From: Candidatus Albibeggiatoa sp. nov. NOAA
GTDB taxonomy: Bacteria > Pseudomonadota > Gammaproteobacteria > Beggiatoales > Beggiatoaceae
Direction of reading: 5' to 3'
Length of the DNA stretch: 64,000 nt
Assembly: GCA_025800385.1 (NCBI GenBank)
Contig: JAOXRS010000199.1
Coordinates: forward strand, 1-64,000
The notes beneath the pieces were generated by a model. It was not told the DNA's origin and made no database searches. It saw only the letters and a list, made by a program, of their open reading frames with translations. The position numbers and the translations under genes are program-made. Below are positions 18,034 through 27,900 of the stretch, in pieces (within the stretch, counting starts at the first letter, position 1; each line of letters begins with the position of its first letter).

Positions 18034-19455
18034 TTAACCGAAATTGATTTTACCTTCTAAGTCATTACGCGAGTCGGCATTTTTCAACGCTTCTTCCATA
18101 CTGATTTTGCCCGCTTTGTATAAATCATATAACGCATCATCAAACGTTTTCATCCCTTTCGTACCACTAGATTGCATTGCCTCTTTAATATCAGATAATT
18201 GGCCTTTTAAAATCAAACTGGCAATATGTGGAGTATTAATCAAAATTTCGATGGCCGCACAACGTTTACCACGCACATCAGGAATCAAACGCTGAGAAAT
18301 AACAGCCGTAATATTGGCCGACATATCCATGAATAATTGCTTATGTTTTTCAGTTGGGAACATATTAATACAGCGGTCAAGGGCTTGGTTAGCGGTGTTG
18401 GCGTGCATGGTAGAAATACATAAGTGACCTGTATTCGCGAGTTCTAACGCAGCTTCCATGGTTTCCTCTGTCCGAATCTCACCAATCAAAATTACGTCAG
18501 GTGCTTCCCGCAACGAGGCTTTAATCGCAGCGGCATAAGAGGCAGTATCAACCCCCACTTCGCGCTGATTTACAATTGACATTTTATTTGGATGAGAGAA
18601 TTCAACGGGGTCTTCAATGGTTAAAATATGCCCTGGAGAACTGGCATTACGATGATCCAACATCGCGGCTAACGTGGTTGACTTACCCGAACCTGTACCA
18701 CCCACCATTAACAATAAACCCCGTTTTGCCATAATCAAATCCAATAACACTTCAGGCAAACCAAACGCTTTTGCATTGGGGATTTCAGATGGAATCAAAC
18801 GCATAACCATACCGATGGTACGACGTTGGAAAAAGGCATTGGCACGGAAACGACCGCTATTGTCAGGCATTGCAATCGCAAAGTCTAAATCTTTGGTCTT
18901 TTCAAATTTTTCGATTTGCTCATCGGTCATGATTGAATAAGCACATTTGCGCGTAATGTCTGCATCAGCGACAAAAGTACTCAGTGGTACAGCACTACCT
19001 GAAATTTTTGCTTTAATTTTAGACCCTGAAGTTAAGAACAAATCAGAGCCATCACGTTCAATCATCAAGCGCAGATAATCAAGCAAATTGGTGCTATCAA
19101 TTAAACTATTATCTTCTTCAGGTTCTGCTTCTGGTTTAGCTTCTTCCTTTTCTTCTTCAGCTTTTATTGTGATTGCAAGGCAAACCGCTTTTTTCTTGAC
19201 TGAAACATCTACATTAAAATGACCATGAGCATTGCTGGTATCCAGTTGTAAGGCTTTTGATTTGGCAAACTGTTTTTTCTGGTCGTCAGACATTAAGCCA
19301 AAAGCAGCAGCTTTGGTCATTTCGCCAGTTAGTGTATTTTTGCCTACAGGTTTATATTGTTTGCCCATTTTGACTTGCACGGGCGAACCTGCTTCTAGCT
19401 TGAGTTCTTCGCCCTTTTTTTCGACCATGAGTTTCAAATACGGAGTCAAGTCCAT
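18034..19455 (-). CDS. PilT/PilU-type retraction ATPase with duplicated N-terminal domain
   Basis: A type IV pilus motor ATPase, 473 residues, about 100 more than typical PilU. The C-terminal RecA-like domain carries Walker A GGTGSGKST (K258), the Asp box ILTIEDPVEF, Walker B DVILIGEIRTEETM and the His box STMHANTANQALDRCINMFP. Residues 118-216 are a normal PilT/U N-terminal domain (YLRLMIERDGSDLFLTSGS). Residues 4-98 are a degenerate second copy (YLKLMVEKKGEELKLEAGS). An acidic linker rich in E, K and P joins the two. PilU, rather than PilT, is favoured by the FxRRTIGMVMRLI strand. No pilT neighbour is seen. Confidence 0.92.
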   Translation of the reverse strand: MDLTPYLKLMVEKKGEELKLEAGSPVQVKMGKQYKPVGKNTLTGEMTKAAAFGLMSDDQKKQFAKSKALQLDTSNAHGHFNVDVSVKKKAVCLAITIKAEEEKEEAKPEAEPEEDNSLIDSTNLLDYLRLMIERDGSDLFLTSGSKIKAKISGSAVPLSTFVADADITRKCAYSIMTDEQIEKFEKTKDLDFAIAMPDNSGRFRANAFFQRRTIGMVMRLIPSEIPNAKAFGLPEVLLDLIMAKRGLLLMVGGTGSGKSTTLAAMLDHRNASSPGHILTIEDPVEFSHPNKMSIVNQREVGVDTASYAAAIKASLREAPDVILIGEIRTEETMEAALELANTGHLCISTMHANTANQALDRCINMFPTEKHKQLFMDMSANITAVISQRLIPDVRGKRCAAIEILINTPHIASLILKGQLSDIKEAMQSSGTKGMKTFDDALYDLYKAGKISMEEALKNADSRNDLEGKINFG

Positions 19456-19806
19456 CACGCGCTACCTGTGCCACAACAAAGTTAGCAAAATTGTACCACT
19501 AATAACCCGCCAAATGAGCAATGAAAATGTTTATAAAATACAGTGGAAAGCACAAGGTGCAAACAATAGAGCCTCTTATAGTAAAATTATGTTGTGATAT
19601 AATCACTTACAAATTCAGAAATCGGCTTTATCTTTTCATCATCTAGTGCCCAATACTTAGATTGAGGATTTTAATTTTTAACCTTGATTTTTAGTAGGTT
19701 TGATACAAACTAGTTGTTCAGATAAATCTATGGCTATTGTCCAAACAATAATAATCTAGCCATCAACTTAAAAAATATCTCCCACCTCCATTAAGGATAG
19801 AATTCC
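19456..19806. other. Intergenic region between divergent pilU-like and carbonic anhydrase genes
   Basis: No gene is seen in these 351 bases. Promoters for both flanking genes must lie here; a -10-like GATATAATC at about 19595 on the plus strand lacks a convincing -35. Confidence 0.5.
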
Positions 19807-20433
19807 ATGCTTACAGCATTAGAAGCACTTGCACGTTTAAAAGAGGGTAATCAACGTTTTGCGTCAGGTAACCTTCGCAGCCGCGACATACTCAAAACTC
19901 AAGAAGGTCGCAAACAACTTCTTGCAGGTCAAGCTCCATTTGCAGTGGTTATTGGTTGCTCTGATTCCCGTGTACCTGTTGAAACCATTTTCGATCAAGG
20001 TTTAGGCGATTTATTTGTGATCCGTGTCGCGGGTAATGTGGTTGCACCTTCACAAATTGGTAGTGTGGAGTTTGCAGCTGAACAATTCGGTACTCGCCTA
20101 GTGGTAGTATTGGGGCATACACACTGCGGCGCGGTCAATGCAACATTACAGCAATTACAAAAACCTGTAGAAAACCAATCGCGCAACTTGCATTCAATCG
20201 TGAATAGAATTCGCCCATCAGTAGAAAGCTTATTAGAAACAGATTTAAAACACGATCCTAAAGCATTAGCAAAACATGCTATTCGCGCTAATGTACGTGT
20301 TGCTGCAAGCCATTTACGATATGGGTCTGAAATTTTAGAAAATATGATTGAAACAGATGAATTGCTTGTGATTGGTGCAGAATATTCATTAGAAACAGGC
20401 ATCGTCGATTTTTTTGATAATGTGCCTGCCTAA
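19807..20433 (+). CDS. Beta-class carbonic anhydrase
   Basis: Interconverts CO2 and bicarbonate. The 208-residue protein has the beta-class zinc ligands C51 (GCSDSRVPVE, with D53 and R55 of the catalytic dyad), H104 and C107 (LGHTHCGAV), plus VIRVAGNVV and the C-terminal VIGAEYSLETGIVDFFD. There is no signal peptide, so it is cytosolic. AAGGA lies 9 bases before the ATG. It is monocistronic, with a hairpin after the stop. Confidence 0.96.
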   Translation: MLTALEALARLKEGNQRFASGNLRSRDILKTQEGRKQLLAGQAPFAVVIGCSDSRVPVETIFDQGLGDLFVIRVAGNVVAPSQIGSVEFAAEQFGTRLVVVLGHTHCGAVNATLQQLQKPVENQSRNLHSIVNRIRPSVESLLETDLKHDPKALAKHAIRANVRVAASHLRYGSEILENMIETDELLVIGAEYSLETGIVDFFDNVPA

Positions 20434-20441
20434 TATTTGAA

Positions 20442-20472
20442 GGCGTGCTATTACATTAGAGTTTGGCACGCC
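20442..20472. terminator. Stem-loop between convergent carbonic anhydrase and VWA genes
   Basis: GGCGTGC pairs perfectly with GCACGCC around a 17-base loop, just after the carbonic anhydrase stop. No T tract on either strand. Confidence 0.4.
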
Positions 20473-20494
20473 GCCTATCATTCTACTCCATTGA

Positions 20495-21769
20495 TTAATT
20501 GAGCTGTACACGCTGTCCCCAAGGCACGGCATGGCGACCTTTCACTAACCAAACAACAGGATAATTCGGCGCGCAATGTGGGAATTTTCCTTCAGCATCG
20601 GTGAAATAAACCAATAAATCGGGTTGTGTATCATGTTGAGCGATATAATCAAACACAGGGCGAAAATCAGTACCACCGCCACCTGTAATCACCAAAGGCA
20701 TATAAAATTCTTCCCATGGTTCAAATTGCCATGGGCATTCTTCCGCTAAATCCGCATCACAAGCGAGTAAGGTGATTTTGGCGCGTAACTGTCCTTTTAA
20801 ACCATCAATTTCACTTAAACACTCTGCAATTTCATTATCACTAATTGAGCCGCTAATATCGACTGCAACCACCACTTCTAATTGCGCACTACGCAAACTG
20901 GGAAAAATCGCTGATCCTTCACGCCGAGAGGGACGACTATAAGCGTAATCATCGCGTGCATTCATGGTCATATAACGCGCCAGTAAAGAACGCCATGGCA
21001 AACGAGGCTGCAATAAATGATCGACCAATCGCGCCATTTCACCACTCAATTTACCTGCTTGCATTGCTTGTTGTGCCGCACCAGCTAAACGTTGTCGCCA
21101 TTGTGTATCTAAATTCTGCTTTTCCGTATCACTTAAAGGAGGGGGCTGATCGGCTAAATCATTTTCGGAAGCCTGCTGTTGCTGTTCATTACCTTGGCCA
21201 CCAAAATTATCATCACGTTGGGTTTCATCTAAACCGCTATCACCCTGTGCATCACAGTCTTCATTTGATGGTGCACTGGTGTCTGAACCTTTTTCACCTT
21301 CGCTATGTTGTTCCTCATCTTCATAAATGTGTCTATCCATGGGTTCATCAGAATTATTCTCATCAATATAGGGATAAATTTCCTCAGCCGTCATCCCTTT
21401 ATAACTTTCTTCGATCCATACACCCGATGGTGGTGTCAAATTGTCATCTAATAGCAACGGATTAATGGCATGGTCACAAGCGATGTCCCAGCGGAATTTA
21501 TTGCGATGTTCTCGACGGGCAAAATGCGATAACGCACAGTGTAACGCTTCATGCGCAAGTATAAACTGCACTTCGTTTACATTCAGATTTTCAATATATT
21601 CAGGGTTATAGTAAAAATGTCGCGCATCTGTAGCCACCTTCTCGCACCAATCAGGGTTCGCTGCTTTCATCGGTAAACGTAGAACTAAAGCCCCTAAAAA
21701 TGGCTTATCGAGTATTAATTGGGTTCGGGCAGCAGATAATTTATTTTCTATGTCATGATGGCTATTCAT
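20495..21769 (-). CDS. VWA-like/putative metallopeptidase protein (DUF2201 type)
   Basis: A 424-residue cytosolic protein with the DUF2201 layout. The N-terminal half has a zincin motif, HEALH at residues 73-77 (FILAHEALHCALSHF) plus an aligned acidic region. A middle segment (about 140-225) is low-complexity and acidic. The C-terminal half is a VWA-like fold with a MIDAS-type VAVDISGSISD motif and GGGGTDFRPVF. Members are usually next to a MoxR-type AAA+ ATPase, which is not seen beside it here. Substrate and peptidase activity are undemonstrated in the family as far as I recall. Confidence 0.85.
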   Translation of the reverse strand: MNSHHDIENKLSAARTQLILDKPFLGALVLRLPMKAANPDWCEKVATDARHFYYNPEYIENLNVNEVQFILAHEALHCALSHFARREHRNKFRWDIACDHAINPLLLDDNLTPPSGVWIEESYKGMTAEEIYPYIDENNSDEPMDRHIYEDEEQHSEGEKGSDTSAPSNEDCDAQGDSGLDETQRDDNFGGQGNEQQQQASENDLADQPPPLSDTEKQNLDTQWRQRLAGAAQQAMQAGKLSGEMARLVDHLLQPRLPWRSLLARYMTMNARDDYAYSRPSRREGSAIFPSLRSAQLEVVVAVDISGSISDNEIAECLSEIDGLKGQLRAKITLLACDADLAEECPWQFEPWEEFYMPLVITGGGGTDFRPVFDYIAQHDTQPDLLVYFTDAEGKFPHCAPNYPVVWLVKGRHAVPWGQRVQLN

Positions 21770-21998
21770 GCGTTATTTCAGCCTTTTAATTTTATTATTT
21801 GAATTTTTTACGCTTTATATAAGTTTAGGTTTCTACTATATTTATCCGAATAACCTAAGGTGTTTTTTAATGTGTTATATTAATAATATACTAAATAACT
21901 CAAGAAAAAACGTATAAATATTGCATTACTCAGGGCTGCATTTTCTACGTGTCTGATTCGGTAGGAATAATAACAACATAATTGAGGGAGAAGTATTA

Positions 21999-24900
21999 AT
22001 GTTAGTGTCACGCTTTCTAACCTATGCACCATTTTTAATATTATTACTTATAAATAACAATGCATGGGCAAGTTTTGAACAATGTAATGAAGCCGTACAA
22101 AATATACCTACCAATAATACAACAGGTATCTCAAGCAATATAACCATAACAGATGGAACACTTGGCGTTATTAAAGCGATTGGTGTTAGTCAATTAGATA
22201 TAGATCACGGGAATATTGGCGAGCTAACACTGCAATTAAGTAATAGTCAAGGTTCAGTTATATTATTAGAAACACCAGATGCAACAGTTGCCAAGCCAGA
22301 AGGTTGTGTGGGTAAAGATTTTGGCGATACAGAAATTAGTGATGACGGATCAAAAGCAATACAAACGAATTGTAAGGAAGATCAACCTGCTTATGGGTCA
22401 TCTGATTACACGCCAAAACAGTCTTTAAGCGAATTTACAGGCGATAATGCAGCAGATACTTGGACACTGACGGTTATTGATAATAATGATTATGGTACAG
22501 GCACACTAAATAAGTGGTGTGTTAAATATACCGTTGAATCATCTGCAACAATCACCTTAAATCCATCAGAAGGTACTGCATTAGACTTTGGTGGTGGCAC
22601 AGTTGAAACGGGTGACTTAGCATCAGATAGTCTGACCATTGATGAAACAACAGGTTCATATTCTTTAGTGGTTGAACGCGCAAAATTTTCAGGCACATCA
22701 GATGGGGCAGATTTCGCTTTAACTTCTCATGATATAAATAATGATTTTCCTGTTACCATTGTTGCAGGTGGAACAGATACTTATACCATTTCTTGTTCTC
22801 CAAAAGACAGGGGCACACATACCGCCACTTTTCACCTTTATACTAATTTACCTGCATCAACAGGCATGGATGAGCTGACTTACCCTTTAACTTGTGAAGG
22901 CATTGGCGCGGGCTACGATGATAATGGGCGAAGCGGTACAATCGATTTTGGCAATATTGATGTCAATACAACCAGTTCAACTCAAACCATTACAATCAAT
23001 GAAGATGGTGAGTTAGATTTAGATATTTCAAGTATTCAGTTAATTGGTTCGCATTTTGGTGATTTTGCATTCACGACAAATCAAACTATTCCCTATACCA
23101 TTGGCCAAGGTTCTGGTAATAGCGTAGCCGTTGACGTTACGTGTACACCAACCGAAATTGGCGAACGCACTGCAAAGTTAAGAGTAAAGACCAATGATTT
23201 TGCAAATAAAACCAATGATTACACTTTAAAATGCACAGGTCGCGGCGCAGTATATGAGTCAGGCCCAGATGCTGGTGGTTCATTAAGTTTTGGATCAGGA
23301 CAACCGGGAATACCAAGTACGCGCAACATTTCGGTTTACAATACAGGTAATGAAACATTAACCATTTCCAATGTCGATTTTACCGATAGTGGTGATGGCA
23401 GCGCAGCCAAATTTTCCCTCAGTATTGCTTTAGGTTTAGATATTCCTGCAGGTGGCACAGATGAATTGCCCATTGAATGTTCTTCAACCGATGACGGTAC
23501 TTATACTGCAACTGTTTCCGTAGCGCATAATGGTGCAGATTCACCAGCACAATATACCGTCACTTGTACAACCGACAGTGTGAGTTATCCAGAATTCAAC
23601 TCCATGCCGATCATTGGTAGTACGGTGGAAATGGATGACACGGTAAAAGTCGGAGAAACAACCCAAGGTATTTTGTATGTGTATGAAACAGGAACAGATA
23701 CGGTTACAGTTGATTTAGCTGACTCAGACAATCCATTTGGAAACAGTGATGACGCTGATGTATTTAGCATTGTCAGCCCTACATTTCCAATTACCATTGT
23801 CGACGGCAGTATGGCGCAAGCAATCCAAATCCAGTGTATACCCAAGCATAAAGGTACACACACAGCCACACTAAGCCTCGATCATAATGGCAGAGCAGCG
23901 ACCAACCCTGCTACTTATACCGTTACTTGCGAAGGCAAAGCCCCTGTTTATGCCAATAAGACGATTACCATTGGTAGTACCTTTGATGTTGGAGAGGCAA
24001 CCGTAGGCAATTCCACAGGCGATACGACCTATAAAGTTAGAAACGAAGGTGATGCAGCACTGATCGTAAACAACATGACGATTACAGGTACACATGCCAG
24101 TGACTTCACCTTAAGAAATCCAACGAGTGGCAGTTATATAAGAAATCCTAATTCTAATATGTGGGTCAAAGTAAAATGTACGCCAAGCTCAATTGGTTTA
24201 CGTTCTGCAACCTTAAATATTGAAACCAATGACCCAGAACATCCAACGATTAACTATCCTTTAGAGTGTACGGGTAAACGCCCGATTGGTGCAGGCTATG
24301 ATTCCGTACCTAGTCCCAATAGTTTAGTTGAAGGCGGTAATGATATTGGTGAGATTGCCTTTAATGCGGTGTCAGTTGGTAATACTTCCAGCAAAACATT
24401 AACCATTTCAGAAAGTGGTACAGCCGTATTAAAAGTGTATCAAGATAGTCCACTCATTGGTGGGGCTAATGCGGCAGATTTTGAAATTACCAACACTTTA
24501 AGCACTATTTTTGATGAAACTGATGGCGGCTTCCATATCGCGGACGGCAGTAGTAAAGAAGTGACGCTCAACTTGATTTGTACACCTTCAGCTGTAGGTA
24601 CGCGAACGGCTTATTTATATCTTACTAGCAACGGTAAAATTTTCACCAACCCTACTTATAAAATGACTTGCGAGGGTTTAGAGCCTGCTTACAGTTCAAA
24701 TCCAACCAGCAGCATTGATTTTGGCAATACTGACATTGGGGTGAAAATTACAGAAACCTTAACTATTTCAGAAACAGGCACAGATACTTTAATTGTCAAT
24801 TTAGCGGATGATCCAATTACAGGCGATAACGCGGCTGATTTTGCCATTGAAGATGATTCGATCTTTCCAATTTCAATTACCGATAGTAGTAGTGATGTTG

Positions 24901-27900
24901 AGGTAGAATTAAGTTGTACTCCAAGTGGTAAAGAAAATCGTACAGCTACTTTAAATCTCACCAGCAATGATCCTGCAAAAACTGCTATATCCTATAGCTT
25001 AGCTTGTTATGGCAACCCTAAGCCTGCTTATGATTCTGAGCCAGAGCCTGAAGGTGAAATTGATCTGGGTGGCGGTTATTTAAATGTAGCTATCAATGGC
25101 AGTTTGACGATTAAAGAAGCAGGTACAGATACTTTGACCGTTGACTTAGCTGATACTCCATTTACTCATGATGATGAAGGCTATTTTAGTATTGATGAAT
25201 CAGCCTTTCCTTTGAGTATTGATGATGGTGGCGAGGACGTAGATGTTACGTTAACCTGCACCCCAAGTACTGAAGGTATACATACAGCCACTTTAAATCT
25301 CACCAGTAATGATGAAGACTTGCCTGAAATTACTTATACCGTAAAGTGTATTGGTAGCATTGAGCCGATTCCTGTGTATGGTTCAAGTCCTGCAGTTAAA
25401 GAAACGATTAATTTTGGTACAACGGAGGTTGGACAGTCTTTAAATCAAACATTAACCATTGAAGAGCGTGGCAACACAACGTTAACTGTCAATTTGGCCA
25501 GTAGCTCAATTACAGGGTCTCATGCCAGTGATTTCAGTATTGATGACAGTGTGTTCCCAATGACAATTGCTGACGGCGGCAATAGTATTGATGTCGGTTT
25601 AACATGCAGCCCAAGTGCTAAAGGTACACGCACCGCTACTTTGAATTTGGTGAGCAATGACACGATTACTCATTCATCCATCAGTTACGATTTAATATGT
25701 CGTGGTATCGTTATTACAACGGAAGAAGAGGAAACAACTGCACCCACCTTGCCGCATCGAAATTTAACCATTCAATTTGAAGGCAATGGTTTTGGTACAG
25801 TCACCACGTTACCTGCTGACATTAATTGTAGCAATCATGGTGCACATGAGCGGTGTGTGAATGAATATTTACAAGGTGCAAATTTAAGCCTGCGTGCCAC
25901 CCCACATACTGATTCTTACTTTGTTGGTTGGAGTAACAATTGTCAATCTGAAGCCATCACTTTAGACAATGACACAACATGTATTGCCACCTTTAAATTA
26001 TTACCAAAATATACACTTAACGTGTTGGTGATTGGAGAAGGTGAAATTAATTCAACCCAATACCCCAATTTCAATTGTCATTCTGCTAGCACTGAAAAAT
26101 GTTTCTTAACCGATTTGATTCAAAATACAACAGTGAATTTGCAGCCTACACTCGCCGATGGTTGGTCGTTTGCTGGTTGGGAAGCGGATTGTGATAACAG
26201 TGGTCAAGTAGTGATGACGGAAGACAAAGCCTGTCATGCCATCTTCATCCCCAATACAACTGAAAAAGTGAAATTCTCGGTTAATATTCGCAGCGGTAGC
26301 GGTACGATCATATCGGATTCTGTGCCTGAACTGACTTGTCAAAATAACGCTGGCCTGTGTGCAGGAGAGTACAATATTCAAACTATTATGGGTGTGATTG
26401 CAATTCCTGATGAACCGTATATTTTTGCAGGTTGGTCAGGCGATTGTAGCGATGCAGAGAAAAGTGTCACCCACAGTTTGCAACTAGTGAAACCTGAAAC
26501 CCATTGTATTGCTGACTTCGCTTTTCCACCACCCGAGCCAGTTGATCCGCTAATCCCTGAAGAGCCAGCACCTGAAGAAGAACCAGAGGAAGAAATTGAG
26601 CCAGAAGAAAAACCAGAAATCAAATGTTTGACTGAAGGGCGTTTAAACTATGCTTGTAATGCCGAAGGCGAAACTGTGCAAGATTTAATAGTCTTACCAC
26701 GCGGAAGCATCAGTAATATTGTGGTTGAAGGCAATGTTGATAATCAAGGCTGGGTTTCTGACAGCACGGTGAAGTCTGGTGGTAAAATTTCAGGCGGCAC
26801 ATTAACAGGTCAAACCAAACTTGAAGAAGGCGGCTTATTAGAAAATGTCACGTTAAAAGGCGATTTAATCGAAGGCGGTACTTTACGTGGCAAGATTCGC
26901 AATGAAAGTCCTGTCGGTGGCATCATCAAAGATGTGTTGTTAGATGATTATGCTTTGATTACAGGTGGTTATATTCAAAGCAAAATCGAAGGTAATTCAA
27001 CCGATCATTGTCAACCAACGGCGCGTTTAGAACATGTCGTCGTGTTACCCAATACGGTGTTAAACAATGTAGTGATTGGCGAAGGGGTAAAATTCGGCCG
27101 TAATGTGACGTTTGGTGATTGTGTGATTGTGGCGGATGGTTCAATTTATCGTCCTGACCAAGATGAAGTCGATGAAAATGGAACAGTGCATTTAGCCAAA
27201 GATTCTTATGTCAGTGATGGTGAATTAAACGGTGATTTTGTCGGTGATGATGAAGGCTTGCCATTATTAGAAGATGTACTCATTGGTCAAAACAGTACGG
27301 TAGACAATGTAATTTTAGGTCATGACGTGGTCAATCACGGTGAAGTGACAAATTTCGAGTTGCGCGGGATTGATTTCAGAGGCGGTACGGTTGGCGGTGA
27401 AATTGACGTAACTCGAGGCGGTACAATCGAAGGTGTCACCCTTGCACCGAATACGACAATTAACGGCGGCAATTTCAAAGGTAAAATCAATGGTGATCCC
27501 GATGCACCAGCCACAATTATCAATGGTTTTATTACAGCCGACGCATGTATCAATAATGTAATTTTAGGCAAAGGCACTGTGATTGCGGAAGGCGCGTGTA
27601 TGGGCGAAAACGTGATTGACCAAGAGCCAGAACAAGCCCCAGAAACAGTCCCAGATATTGAAGATATGCTACAAATTGAACCAAATGGTGATATGTCTGA
27701 AACCGAGGCCACATTTGATCCACGGGTTGCTGTGTGTGATATTCCTCGTACTAACAATACTTTGTTGTCCAGAAAAGATGCCAAAGGCTTAGAATTAAAA
27801 GCCCATATCGATGTTGATCCCATGCACCAAGGTTTAGCGGGTGAAATGTTAATGATGGCGCGACATAATTTCAATAATACCGTGACAGATATTATGAAAG

